NCBI GenBank assembly: GCA_007751255.1
Contig: CP036296.1
Coordinates: forward strand, 2,480,001-2,544,000
DNA: 64,000 bases
Source of the DNA: Engelhardtia mirabilis
GTDB taxonomy: Bacteria > Planctomycetota > UBA1135 > GCA-002686595
Direction: 5' to 3'
Shown: piece by piece, positions 1-9,157 of the stretch
How positions within the stretch are numbered: the stretch's first letter is position 1
How the letters are laid out: each line of letters starts with the position of its first letter
Notes under the pieces: generated by a model
The model's database searches: none
What the model was told of the DNA's origin: nothing
Seen by the model: only the letters and a program-made list of their open reading frames with translations
Position numbers and translations under genes: made by a program

Positions 1-96
1 TACCTGGAGCAGTCAAGCGGTGGCGACGGCGCGCCGGCAGAACTCGCAGAGCCGGAAGAGCGGGACTCGGAGGAGGAGACCAGTAATGACAACTGA
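1..96 (+). CDS. C-terminal end of an upstream gene (partial)
   Basis: An open frame enters from the left edge and ends at the TGA at 94-96. The 31 visible codons encode an acidic Glu/Asp/Ser-rich tail with mostly G or C in third positions, like real genes in this window; the two other frames are poorer in this respect. The end overlaps the ATG of the KAP NTPase at 86 by 11 nt, which suggests one operon. No function can be assigned from a tail of this kind. Confidence 0.45.
   Translation, partial: YLEQSSGGDGAPAELAEPEERDSEEETSNDN
71..79 (+). promoter_or_regulatory. Shine-Dalgarno site fixing the KAP NTPase start
   Basis: AGGAGGAGA lies about 6-9 nt before the ATG at 86. It favours that ATG over the in-frame GTG at 20, which has no comparable site and would add 22 Arg-rich residues. 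Confidence 0.7.
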
Positions 97-1525
97 GCGC
101 GTGTTGCTCGACCGGACGGCCGTGCTCGGCCGCATTTGTGACAGCCTGGGCCTCGACGGGGACGCATCGGATGGAGCGGAGGCGCCGTGCCGCAACGTCC
201 TGCTGGCCGGGCCCTGGGGTTCCGGTAAGACGACCATTCTCAAGCTCCTCGAGGCGCGAGCCGGCGCGGAGGAGACGGCGTACCACGTGCTGCGCTTCTC
301 GCCCTGGGCACAGCTGGGCGACGAGGACCCGCGCCGGGGCTTCCTCAGATACTTGGCCACCCAGGTCATCTCGACGACTCCACCGCCGACGACCGCCGGC
401 GAGGCCAAGCGGGCTTGGAGCATCTTCCGGGACTGGGGTGAGCGTTTCATCACGGACGGCTGGGGTCAGGCGGCCGTGGAGTCGATCGGGTCCATCGCCC
501 CCGGCGCGCCGGTTGCGTTTGCGCTCGCACGCCTCGCCACCGACCTCGCCAAGGGCGGCAAGGAGCCGGCCGATGGCGATACACAGCCCCAGCTGCCGCC
601 GCAAGGCGAAGCGCTGCGGAAGCAGCTTTCCGAGGTCCTCGAGACCCTGGCCGCAGCGAACGGAGCCAAGCGGCTGCTGCTGCTCGTCGACGACCTGGAT
701 CGGACGCGGCCGGAGTACGCCGTCGCGGTGCTGGAGCAGCTCCACCACCTGTTCCTGCCCCAGGAAGGCGAGACCGATTGGCCGCTCAGCAGCGTCTGGG
801 CCGTGAACATCGAGGTCCTCGAGCAGTTCCTCTACGAGCACTATCGCCATCAACCCTCCTTCGATCCGACCGCCTACCTCGAGCGCCTCTTCGACCGCAG
901 GGTGAACGTCCCGCCGCTCTTCCAGACCAAGGACTCCCAGGCGCCGAGCGAGCCAGAGCGGCTCTGGCGCGACTCCCTGGAGAAGTTCGCCGAGGACCTC
1001 TCGGCGCTCGCCGAGCGATCGCCCGAACGGAGCGAGGCCATTGCCGCCGCGTCCGAACAGTGCCGGGGATCGCTGGCCCGCGACCTCGCGGACGGCCTGA
1101 GCTACGCCTGCGTCGGGAACCTGCGGCTCTACGAGTCGATCCGCGAGGGCTGCGTCGACTACTGGCGTACCCAGCTCAAGGCCGGCGAGGAGGATTGGGA
1201 CGCCGGGCGCTCGAAGCGACTGGTCGAGGACGCTCGGCGCATCACCCTGATCCTGGCCTACCCGGGTTTCCGGGAGAGCGTGGCGCTCTTCGACGGCATG
1301 TGGCCGTTCTTCGTGAACCGCCTCAACGACCGGATGTCGAGCACGGTCACCGAGGCCATCGTCCACCCCTCCTACCGGCACCTCGACGACCCGAACCTGG
1401 CGACCCTGCTGCAGGACCTTGGCGCGCTGCGCCACGAGGACAAGGCCGAGCGTTACGTGATTCAGTGGGAGGGGGTCAACCGGCTCTCGCGGGGGCTGGG
1501 CGACATGCTCCGGCAGGGGTTCTAG
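86..1525 (+). CDS. KAP family P-loop NTPase
   Basis: A 479-residue STAND-like ATPase. Walker A GPWGSGKT lies at residues 42-49 and Walker B RLLLLVDDLDR at about 196-206, with the hydrophobic strand and double acidic pair typical of KAP NTPases. KAP proteins are often associated with membranes or with phage-defence and signalling systems, but I see no convincing inserted membrane helices, so a soluble form is likely. The frame stays open upstream, but the ATG at 86 has a near-ideal ribosome site. It overlaps the preceding gene tail by 11 nt and is followed by a 159-nt gap before the ccoS-like gene. A specific role such as defence is not supported here, since no effector partner is visible. Confidence 0.85.
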   Translation: MTTERVLLDRTAVLGRICDSLGLDGDASDGAEAPCRNVLLAGPWGSGKTTILKLLEARAGAEETAYHVLRFSPWAQLGDEDPRRGFLRYLATQVISTTPPPTTAGEAKRAWSIFRDWGERFITDGWGQAAVESIGSIAPGAPVAFALARLATDLAKGGKEPADGDTQPQLPPQGEALRKQLSEVLETLAAANGAKRLLLLVDDLDRTRPEYAVAVLEQLHHLFLPQEGETDWPLSSVWAVNIEVLEQFLYEHYRHQPSFDPTAYLERLFDRRVNVPPLFQTKDSQAPSEPERLWRDSLEKFAEDLSALAERSPERSEAIAAASEQCRGSLARDLADGLSYACVGNLRLYESIREGCVDYWRTQLKAGEEDWDAGRSKRLVEDARRITLILAYPGFRESVALFDGMWPFFVNRLNDRMSSTVTEAIVHPSYRHLDDPNLATLLQDLGALRHEDKAERYVIQWEGVNRLSRGLGDMLRQGF

Positions 1526-1684
1526 GCGCGGCCCCGACGCGGGCTCGCTGTCCCACGGCCGGCGGGGCCGAGCTCGAATCGCGGCAGTGTGGGAGCGACA
1601 GAGCGGCCCCGCTCGTGTAGAACGCGGCCCTGGGCCGGTCGCGGTTGCCGCGGGCGCGCGCTCCAGCAGGCGTCGTCCCCGTCG

Positions 1685-2080
1685 ATGAATCTCCTCCTGA
1701 TAGTCATTCCGATCGCGGGCCTGATCGTGATCGCCGCGCTGCTCGCCTTTCGCTGGGCGGTCAAGGACGGGCAGCTCGACGATCTGGAGACGCCGGCCCT
1801 GCGGATGCTGCACGACGACGAGCCTGGCCCGCGGCGGCGACCAGTCCCGGACCCCCCGCCCGGCGTGGCCCAGGAGGCCGATGACCCGGGCGCCGATGGC
1901 GGCGGCGATCCAGCCTCCGCGATGGTCGTCGCCGCGGTCCTGGCCGCAGGCGTCGAGGGAGATGCCGATTTGGACGGCGAGGCGAACGAAGGGGCGCCTG
2001 TCGGCGACGGGCCTGTCGACGACTCGTCGCGCGACTCTGGCGACTCTGGCGATGGTTCAGGCGGAGGAGACGACGAATGA
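1685..2080 (+). CDS. ccoS: CcoS-like cbb3 oxidase assembly protein with long acidic tail
   Basis: 131 residues. The first 45 or so match the CcoS pattern: one N-terminal transmembrane helix (about residues 2-22), an aromatic/Val-Lys juncture, then QLDDLETPALRMLHDDE, resembling the conserved GQ(F/L)DDLxTPAxRxLxDDE of CcoS. CcoS is needed for cofactor maturation of cbb3-type cytochrome oxidase. Normal CcoS proteins are about 45-75 residues; this one carries some 80 extra residues rich in Asp, Gly, Pro and Ser. The ATG at 1685 is chosen because it starts the helix directly; the frame is open further upstream. The gene ends in a 4-nt ATGA overlap with the next membrane protein. No ccoNOPQ, ccoG or ccoI is seen in the window, so identification rests on the N-terminus. 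Confidence 0.8.
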   Translation: MNLLLIVIPIAGLIVIAALLAFRWAVKDGQLDDLETPALRMLHDDEPGPRRRPVPDPPPGVAQEADDPGADGGGDPASAMVVAAVLAAGVEGDADLDGEANEGAPVGDGPVDDSSRDSGDSGDGSGGGDDE

Positions 2081-2499
2081 CCATCGTGCTCGCATCGATC
2101 GCCGTCGGCATGGTGGTCGCCATGCTCGGGGTCTACGCCGTCGCGCGGACCGAGATCAAGGACGGCCGCCCCCTGGGCTTCTCCTGGCGGCTCGGGTTGG
2201 CGTCGGTTCAGGCCTACATCTCCACCTGGGCGGTGGTGCAGATCGCCGCCGGCCAGGTCTTCGCCGGCGCGCCCTTCGACGAGCGCACCAACCAGCTCGT
2301 GACCTTCCTGCGCCGGCTGACCATGGCCGGGCTCGTGGGCTGGGCACCCTTCGCCATCGCGACGCTGACGATCGCGCTGCTGGCTGCCCGCCGCGGCGAT
2401 CGGGACGCCATGTTCGCGCCCCTCGTCGCCGCCGCGATCTACGCCGTGGCGCTGATGGCCCTGTTCACGTCAGGCTGGCTCACGGGGCCGATTGGCTGA
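2077..2499 (+). CDS. Small multi-helix membrane protein, unknown function
   Basis: 140 residues with about four hydrophobic segments (roughly 2-22, 42-65, 82-106, 118-136). The start ATG overlaps the TGA of the ccoS-like gene by 4 nt, so the two are probably translated together and may work together in respiratory complex assembly; that is inference from coupling only. I do not recognise the family. Its 3' end overlaps the convergent phosphoglycerol transferase gene by 20 nt, leaving no space for a conventional terminator. Confidence 0.75.
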   Translation: MTIVLASIAVGMVVAMLGVYAVARTEIKDGRPLGFSWRLGLASVQAYISTWAVVQIAAGQVFAGAPFDERTNQLVTFLRRLTMAGLVGWAPFAIATLTIALLAARRGDRDAMFAPLVAAAIYAVALMALFTSGWLTGPIG

Positions 2500-4486
2500 G
2501 CCTGCGCGCGTCCACCGCCAGAAGCTCGTCCGGCAGTCGGTAACTGCGCTCGCGGTAGAGGATCGACGGCAGGAGCGCGTAGGCCAGGGCCCGGCGCGCG
2601 AACTCGGGTTCGAGCTCGACAGGATTCAGGGCCTTGCCGTCCCAGAGGTACTGCGACGCGGGTAGCTGTGGCTGGTGGACGACGACCCGCTGCCCCTCCA
2701 TGTAGGCCTGGTTCGAGCCGTACTGCATGATCGCTCGTCCCTCGGCGTCGTCGGGCAAAGCCGTCAGGTCGGTCCCGACCATCGGGTGGACGGAGTTGAC
2801 CCCGATCAGGGACAGGAGCGTGGGCGCGAGGTCGATCTGGCTGACAACGCGCGAGTCCCTGCGCGGAGCGACATCGGTTCCGACGATCACCGCCGGGATG
2901 TGGAAGTGCTCGATCGGAACCAGGGAAGCGCCATAGACCCGCGAATCGTGGTCGGCGACGACCACGAACACGGTGTTGTCCCAGTAGGGCGCCTGACGTG
3001 CCGCGCCGAAGAAGGTGGATAGGGCGTAGTCTGCGTAGCGCACTGCGTTGTCGACGGTGGCCGGATCGTCGCCCTCGGTCTCGATGCGGCCTTCGGGGTA
3101 CTCCCAGGGCGAGTGGTTGGAGACGCTGAAGACGACCGAGAAGAACGGCTGATCGCCGGCCGCGAGGAACGTCTCGTGGGCCTTGGCGAAGATGTCCTCG
3201 TCGCTGACGCCCCAGGAGCCCTCGAAGACCGGGTGCTCGAATTGACCGTTGTCGATGATCTCGGAGAAGCCGTTCCCGGTGAAGAACCGCTTCATGTTGT
3301 CGAAGTGGCTCTCGCCCCCGTAGATGAACTGGGTCCGGTAGCCCTTGCGGCGCAGCAGCTCGCCGAGGGTGAAGAAACCCTGTTGCGACAGGCCGAGCTT
3401 GACCACCGAGCGCGCGGGCGTGGGCAGGAACCCGGCGACCACGGCCTCGATACCGCGCACCGAGCGGGTTCCGGTGGCGTACATCTGCTCGAACCACCAA
3501 CCCTCGTCGCGCAGGGTGTCGAGGAACGGCGTCGAGGGCTTACCGCCCAGGGTGCCGACGTATTGGGCGCCGAGGCTCTCTTCGAGGATCACCACCAGAT
3601 TCAGGGGGCGCTCTCGCGCTACCGTGGCGATCTGCTGGTGCAGGGTGGGGATCGAACCTGGCACGAAGGCCTCGCTCGGGACTGTGACCATGGAGGCGCG
3701 AACCTCGTCGAACACGGCGGCCTCGCTCTCGAGCGAGCCGTAGACCGTTGCGGCGTCCTCCTCGTCCTTCATCTGCGCGACCGCGTAGGCCACCGAGTAG
3801 ACCGAGCTGAGGGGCAAGTCGTTGAGCAGATGGTCGCCGCTGAAGGCCACCGAACTGGGGTTGGCCGCGCGGTGTTGGAGGCTCGACCGCGCGCCCAGGA
3901 AAAGGAGCGGCGCGAGGGCGACGAAGAGCAGGGCGCGCTTCCAGGCGGCGGTTGCGACCGTGGGTCGGACGTACCTGCCGTAGAGTCGCCAGACGAGCAG
4001 GGTTGCGGCGGTCGTGACGAGCGTCGAGACCAGGATCTCGAGCTTGTAGCCGCCGACGAGCATCGAGCCGACTTCCTTGGGGTGGACCAGGTACTCGACG
4101 AAGAGGCGGTTCGGTCGCGAATCGTACTCCTGGATGAAGGGCGGGGTCAGGACCTCCATGAACACGAACAGGGCCGTCAGCGCCGTCAGGTAGACGCGCA
4201 CGGCGGCTGAGACCATGGGACCCGTTCCCGTGCGACCACCCGCGACCAGGGACAAGAGGAAGGCGGGGGCCACGGCGTAGCACAGGACGATCAGGTCCAT
4301 CCGCACGCCCGAGACCAGGATCCTGCCGATACTGGCCGGATCGGGGACGCGCGCGCCGATCCAAGCCAGAAGTCCGAGCCGCGTCAGGGTCAAGAGCACC
4401 AGCAGCCCCACGACGAAGCGTGCATGGGCGCTGAGCAAGGCGACGGGGCGTTCGAGAGTTGGAGCGACGGTCTTGGTCGAGGTCAT
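2480..4486 (-). CDS. LtaS/OpgB-type phosphoglycerol transferase (sulfatase fold)
   Basis: 668 residues. The N-terminal third carries about five transmembrane helices; the rest is an extracytoplasmic sulfatase-fold domain. Family marks visible: VVILEESLGAQYVG with the metal-binding Glu; ATGTRSVRGIEA at about 335-346, where LtaS enzymes have their nucleophilic Thr; GGESHFDNM; GVSDEDIF; FSVSNHSPWEYPEG; and ADHDSRVYG with metal-binding Asp/His. LtaS-like enzymes move glycerol phosphate from phosphatidylglycerol to lipoteichoic acid, and OpgB relatives to periplasmic glucans. In a Gram-negative-type envelope the glucan or glycolipid role is more likely (inference). The ATG at 4486 gives a protein of normal family size; the much longer open frame upstream is a shadow of the DUF4013 region. 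Confidence 0.9.
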   Translation of the reverse strand: MTSTKTVAPTLERPVALLSAHARFVVGLLVLLTLTRLGLLAWIGARVPDPASIGRILVSGVRMDLIVLCYAVAPAFLLSLVAGGRTGTGPMVSAAVRVYLTALTALFVFMEVLTPPFIQEYDSRPNRLFVEYLVHPKEVGSMLVGGYKLEILVSTLVTTAATLLVWRLYGRYVRPTVATAAWKRALLFVALAPLLFLGARSSLQHRAANPSSVAFSGDHLLNDLPLSSVYSVAYAVAQMKDEEDAATVYGSLESEAAVFDEVRASMVTVPSEAFVPGSIPTLHQQIATVARERPLNLVVILEESLGAQYVGTLGGKPSTPFLDTLRDEGWWFEQMYATGTRSVRGIEAVVAGFLPTPARSVVKLGLSQQGFFTLGELLRRKGYRTQFIYGGESHFDNMKRFFTGNGFSEIIDNGQFEHPVFEGSWGVSDEDIFAKAHETFLAAGDQPFFSVVFSVSNHSPWEYPEGRIETEGDDPATVDNAVRYADYALSTFFGAARQAPYWDNTVFVVVADHDSRVYGASLVPIEHFHIPAVIVGTDVAPRRDSRVVSQIDLAPTLLSLIGVNSVHPMVGTDLTALPDDAEGRAIMQYGSNQAYMEGQRVVVHQPQLPASQYLWDGKALNPVELEPEFARRALAYALLPSILYRERSYRLPDELLAVDARRLSQSAP

Positions 4487-4710
4487 CGGAGCTCTCAGGA
4501 CGATTCGAGAATGGCGATCCTGAGGGCCACACTGGCCTTGCCGACATGACGGGATCCTTAACCGCGCCGGATTGCACCGGGGAAATCCCTCGATCGACGC
4601 GTTGCCGGTCCGATGCGACGGTCGGGCGGGCCGAGCTGCAATCCGAGCGTCCCGGTTCTGTTCCTCGACCGACGGCTGCCCGCGAACCGAACTCACCACC
4701 CCGTCTCCGA

Positions 4711-5580
4711 TCAGCTCGGCCGCCCCGGCAGGGGAACCGAGAAGACCGGTAGGTGCAGGACCCGGGCGGGGCCGTCCGCGGCCTCGACGGCTGCCAAGCC
4801 CCAGGCGCCGGCCGGTGCGAAGCGCGGGTCGGCGACCACGCGCGCCAGCCAACCGCCTGTGGCTTCGGTCTCCGAGTCCTCGAGCAGCAGCTCGTTGAAC
4901 AGGGCCATCGAGGCGATGTAGGCCCAGAAGACTCCCCACGGCGCGAGGGGCAGCGCGAAGGGCACGGTCCAGTTCATCCAGGCGCCGTACCACCAGGCCG
5001 CCAGGTAGCCGCGCGGTTGCCGAGCGATGAACGGCAGGCTGCGCCGCAGGTCGAAGGCCGAGCGGAAGCGACCGGTCGAGCTCACCCGCAGGAAGCCCGC
5101 CGGTATCAGGAAGATGGCGGCGCTGAAGGCCGCAAGGAGCGCGGTGGCTTCCAACGGCGAGATGCGAGCCTCGCCCGCGATCGGGGAGGCGAGGAGCAGG
5201 CAGGCGGTGGGGAAGGCGAAGTTCGAGAAGAAGGGCAGGGCGACGAAGAAGGCGGCGACGCCCACCGCACCGAGGCCCGGTTGCCAGCCGCGCGAGAACG
5301 CCAGGGCGTAGAGCATCAGGTGCACTGGCGCCGTGTAGCCCAGGATCACGCCCATGGCGCGCAGGCCATTGGCCAGGTGCTCGCGATGGCGCCCGGTCCA
5401 GTCTGGCAGGCCCGTCGGCCGGTCCTCGAAGAAGTGCGGCGCGAGGGCCTTGCGGAAGCTGAGCAGCAGCGGCCAGCCGACGAAGGGCACGAACAGCAGC
5501 CAGCCGCCACGGCGCAGCTTGCGACGCCAGTCGGGATCGGCGAGCAGGTACAGGCTCGACGGGCGCGGACCGACGCTCAC
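4711..5580 (-). CDS. DUF4013 domain membrane protein
   Basis: 289 residues from a GTG start. The N-terminus, SLYLLADPDWRRKLRRGGWL followed by a hydrophobic stretch with GWPLL, resembles the opening of DUF4013 proteins (DPxWxxKxxxGgLlxxxPivG). About six hydrophobic segments follow, with a charged C-terminal tail. DUF4013 proteins are integral membrane proteins of unknown function. The GTG at 5580 overlaps the TGA of the upstream small gene in a GTGA, which supports both this start and translation of that small gene. An upstream extension of the frame to 5766 reads through a different coding frame and is not credible. Confidence 0.75.
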   Translation of the reverse strand: MSVGPRPSSLYLLADPDWRRKLRRGGWLLFVPFVGWPLLLSFRKALAPHFFEDRPTGLPDWTGRHREHLANGLRAMGVILGYTAPVHLMLYALAFSRGWQPGLGAVGVAAFFVALPFFSNFAFPTACLLLASPIAGEARISPLEATALLAAFSAAIFLIPAGFLRVSSTGRFRSAFDLRRSLPFIARQPRGYLAAWWYGAWMNWTVPFALPLAPWGVFWAYIASMALFNELLLEDSETEATGGWLARVVADPRFAPAGAWGLAAVEAADGPARVLHLPVFSVPLPGRPS

Positions 5581-5846
5581 CAGTGTCGCCGCTCCAGCAC
5601 GAACCAGATGTCGGCGATCGAGGTCGCCCGGTCGAAGGCCAGGATCCCGAGCAGGGCTGTGAACCACGCACCCCGCCGGCCGAAGCTCGGGAGCGCCAAG
5701 AAGAGCAGCGCGTAGGTCGGCCCACGCCGGAAGTGAATCACCAGCTCCGCCGGCGACTCGACCCACTCCCGCAGCCCGTGGAAGGCGGCGGTGTCCGTGG
5801 CGCCCAGGACGCCACGGCGAGCAGCGATCGGCTGGGGACTGTCACT
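5577..5846 (-). CDS. Small membrane protein gene with an apparent one-base shift at its start
   Basis: This frame is open from 5846 to the TGA at 5577-5579 and gives about 90 protein-like residues: AAFHGLREWVESPAELVIHF, then one or two hydrophobic segments and the ending DIWFVLERRHW. Its stop overlaps the GTG of the DUF4013 gene, a normal coupling for this genome. There is no good in-frame start. The in-frame codon just upstream is TGA, created where an ATG at 5850 reads ATG AAG TGA. Removing one A of the AA pair (5846-5847) would give a clean start MSDSPQPIAARRGVLG. So either this is a damaged gene, a one-base consensus error, or a non-standard start is used. Confidence 0.55.
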   Translation of the reverse strand, partial: SDSPQPIAARRGVLGATDTAAFHGLREWVESPAELVIHFRRGPTYALLFLALPSFGRRGAWFTALLGILAFDRATSIADIWFVLERRHW

Positions 5847-5870
5847 TCATCCGAACCGGGCTCTCGGTCC

Positions 5871-6359
5871 TCACCAACCCCGCTTGCGCTTCGGGGCCCA
5901 GGTCAGCCACTGAGCCAGGCTCGCGTCGAGCACCAGGTCGAGCCCCAGGAAACGACCGGCGCCGGACATGAAGCAGCCGAAACAGCAGGCCGCCAGGAGC
6001 AGGTGCAGCAGCGCGGACTCCGCCGCGCCGAAGAGCCAGGCGTTCAGCATCAAGAGGGTCCCGATCGCGCCCAGGGGCCGCGTGAGGGCGCCGAAGACCA
6101 GGCCCAGGCCCACGGCCAGGACCAGCCACTTCCACAGGAAGGCGATGGCGTCGGGGTTCTCGAGCAGGACCGACTCACCCCACCAGCGGGCGAGGCCGGG
6201 CAGGTCCGGGAGGGCGGCTTCGACGCTGTCGCGGATGTAGGCGCCGCCGGTGGTCTCGCCAGGCAGGCCGAGCAAGCCGGCGCGGGTCAGGAGGGCGCCG
6301 GCGGCGACGCGGATCAGGACCAGGCCGGCGGTGGGGCGGGGCTGGGAGGAGGAGGCCAT
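5871..6359 (-). CDS. DoxX family membrane protein
   Basis: 162 residues with four transmembrane segments arranged as in DoxX proteins: RVAAGALLTRAGLLGL in helix 1, a short loop containing a WWGESVLLENPDA stretch, then three closely spaced helices with PLGAIGTLLMLNAWL. DoxX-like proteins are small inner-membrane proteins, some linked to quinone or thiol redox work; the exact role is unclear. The ATG at 6359 places helix 1 at the N-terminus. The small gene and the DUF4013 gene follow on the same strand after 25 nt, so the three may form an operon. It is divergent from the MoxR cluster, with 120 nt between. Confidence 0.85.
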   Translation of the reverse strand: MASSSQPRPTAGLVLIRVAAGALLTRAGLLGLPGETTGGAYIRDSVEAALPDLPGLARWWGESVLLENPDAIAFLWKWLVLAVGLGLVFGALTRPLGAIGTLLMLNAWLFGAAESALLHLLLAACCFGCFMSGAGRFLGLDLVLDASLAQWLTWAPKRKRGW

Positions 6360-6479
6360 TGGGACGGATGCTAACGTGGCCCTCCGGCGGCAAGCCATGT
6401 GGACGGCCTTTGCGGTCCATTCGGCATGGTGATCCCCGCGATGCGTATCGCCCTCGGGCGGCGTTCCGGCCGCCACTGA

Positions 6480-7655
6480 ATGCCCATGCACGATCAGAAC
6501 AACGAGTCCGTGGCCCTCGCGGCCCAGGCCCTGCGCCGCCGAGCCCGCCTGGCCGCGGCCTGCGGCGAGGCTGCTCGCCTGGGCTCCTTGGCGCTGGTCT
6601 TGGCCGGGGCGGCGGCGCTGCTCGGCCGCGCGTTTCTCGGTTGGTCGATGGGTGAGGCCGCCTGGACCTTGGCGCTTCTCGTCGTCGTGCCGCCCGTCGC
6701 TTGGATCCGGGCGGCGCGGCGCACGCCGAGCCTGGAGTCGGCGGCGACCTGGCTCGACATCCACACCGGGGGCAGCGGCGCGGTCGTCGCGGCCCTCGAG
6801 CGCCCGCTCGACGGAGTCTGGGCCAGCAGCGCGGATTCGCGCCTGGCCGCCGGCCGCTCCGCCGGCGACCTGAAGCTGCCGCGCCTGCGGACGGCGCCGC
6901 TGCTGCGGCCTTCCGCGCCGGCTGCCGTCTTCTCGATCGCTTGCCTCTTGATCCCGCTCGGCTCGGGGCTGGTGGAGCCGCCGGACGCCAAGGCGGCCAT
7001 CGAGCGGCGCGCCGAGGACCTGCGCGAGCAGCTGGAGGTCCTGGACGAGACCATCTCCCTCGACGACGACCGCGTCCAGGAGTTCGAGGACCGATTGCGC
7101 GCGGCCCTGGAGCAGGCAGCCGACGGCAACACCGAGTCCTCCTACGAAGCCATGGATCGGCTCGAGCTCGATGCGGAAGCCCTGGCCCAGCGCGCCGCCG
7201 AGGCCGCCGAAGAGGCCCTGCGCGCCATGAGCGACGCGGCCTCCGACATGGCCAGCGATCCCGCGGGCGCGCGCGAGCAGCTCGACGCCATGGCCGACGC
7301 GATGCAGGCCGCGGGCCTCGACCCCGGCGAGCTGTCGCCGGAGCTGTCGGCGGCGCTCGACGAGTTGGCGTCGCAGCTCGAGGCCCTGCCGCGCGGAGCG
7401 ACCGGCGAGGAGGGCCTCGCGGCCCTCGAGCAGCTCGCGCAGGAGTTGGCCAAGATGGCCGAGCTCTCCGAAGAGCTGCGCGAGGCCCTCGCCAAGAAGC
7501 TGGGCGAGCTGGCCGAGGCCGGCCTGCTCGAAGGCGCCGCGCTGCCGAAGATGGAGATCGATCCGGCCATGCTCCAGGCCTTGATCGAAGCCCTGAAGAA
7601 CATGGACCTGGACAAGTCCCTCTGCCCTCCCTCGCTCAAGCCCGGTGGGACCTGA
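6480..7655 (+). CDS. Coiled-coil membrane protein of the MoxR cluster, N-terminal part, ended by an in-frame TGA
   Basis: 391 residues: two N-terminal hydrophobic helices (about 36-50 and 60-76), a third near 145-160, then a long Ala/Glu/Leu-rich helical coiled-coil region to about residue 360. It is the first gene of the cluster and lies before moxR, the place where planctomycetal clusters carry a long helical protein of unknown function. The TGA at 7653-7655 falls in a Gly-rich linker, and the same frame continues without interruption to 8075. The downstream part is therefore probably the C-terminus of the same protein. Start is the ATG at 6480; a second ATG at 6486 is possible. Confidence 0.7.
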   Translation: MPMHDQNNESVALAAQALRRRARLAAACGEAARLGSLALVLAGAAALLGRAFLGWSMGEAAWTLALLVVVPPVAWIRAARRTPSLESAATWLDIHTGGSGAVVAALERPLDGVWASSADSRLAAGRSAGDLKLPRLRTAPLLRPSAPAAVFSIACLLIPLGSGLVEPPDAKAAIERRAEDLREQLEVLDETISLDDDRVQEFEDRLRAALEQAADGNTESSYEAMDRLELDAEALAQRAAEAAEEALRAMSDAASDMASDPAGAREQLDAMADAMQAAGLDPGELSPELSAALDELASQLEALPRGATGEEGLAALEQLAQELAKMAELSEELREALAKKLGELAEAGLLEGAALPKMEIDPAMLQALIEALKNMDLDKSLCPPSLKPGGT

Positions 7656-7694
7656 ATCGGCGGCAGTCTGGGCGGCGCCGGCGGCGCTGCCATC

Positions 7695-8071
7695 ATGGGT
7701 CTGCAGGGACTCGCCCAGAACGAGGGGCCGGGGTCGGAGTTCGCCCGCGCCCTGGCCGAGAAGCTGAAGGCCGCCGGCGGCGGTGGGGTCTCACGCGGGC
7801 CCGGGGAGGCCTCCCTGGACTTCACCGGCGAGACCGCGCGTTTCTCCGAACAGTTCGAGGCCACGGCCCTGCCCAGTGGTCAGTACCCGGACCTCGAACA
7901 CTCCCAGACCATCGGCATCAGCACCGGCGATCCCCAGGTGGACGTGGTGCGCCAGGGCGCGGCCCTGACCGAGTTCGGCACCGAGGGGGGGCAGTCCTCC
8001 TGGCGCCGTCGCCTGGCCCCGCGCCACCGCGACGCCGTACGCCGCTTCTTCCAGACCGACGAGAACCAGCG

Positions 8072-8075
<4 letters not shown>
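7695..8075 (+). CDS. C-terminal part of the coiled-coil MoxR-cluster protein, same frame as the preceding ORF
   Basis: The frame continues directly after the TGA at 7653-7655 with a Gly-rich linker (GGSLGGAGGAA) and reaches a first ATG at 7695, giving 126 residues. It contains GGGGVSRGPGEA, which I recall as typical of the C-terminal part of long helical proteins in comparable clusters, and a basic end. No ribosome site is visible before 7695, which argues against an independent gene. The stop overlaps the TTG start of moxR (TTGA, 8072-8075), so this part is probably translated. Pseudogene, recoding and sequencing error all remain possible. Confidence 0.55.
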
Positions 8076-9100
<1,025 letters not shown>

Positions 9101-9157
9101 GATTCGTCGCTGCGCTTCTCACCGCCGAGTCGCATACCCCACGCCCCGCACCCAGCC

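Noticed and set aside
7653-7700. Selenocysteine insertion in the coiled-coil gene
   Set aside because: The TGA is in a Gly-rich linker with no redox partner motif, and the downstream hairpin potential is unspecific GC-rich pairing.
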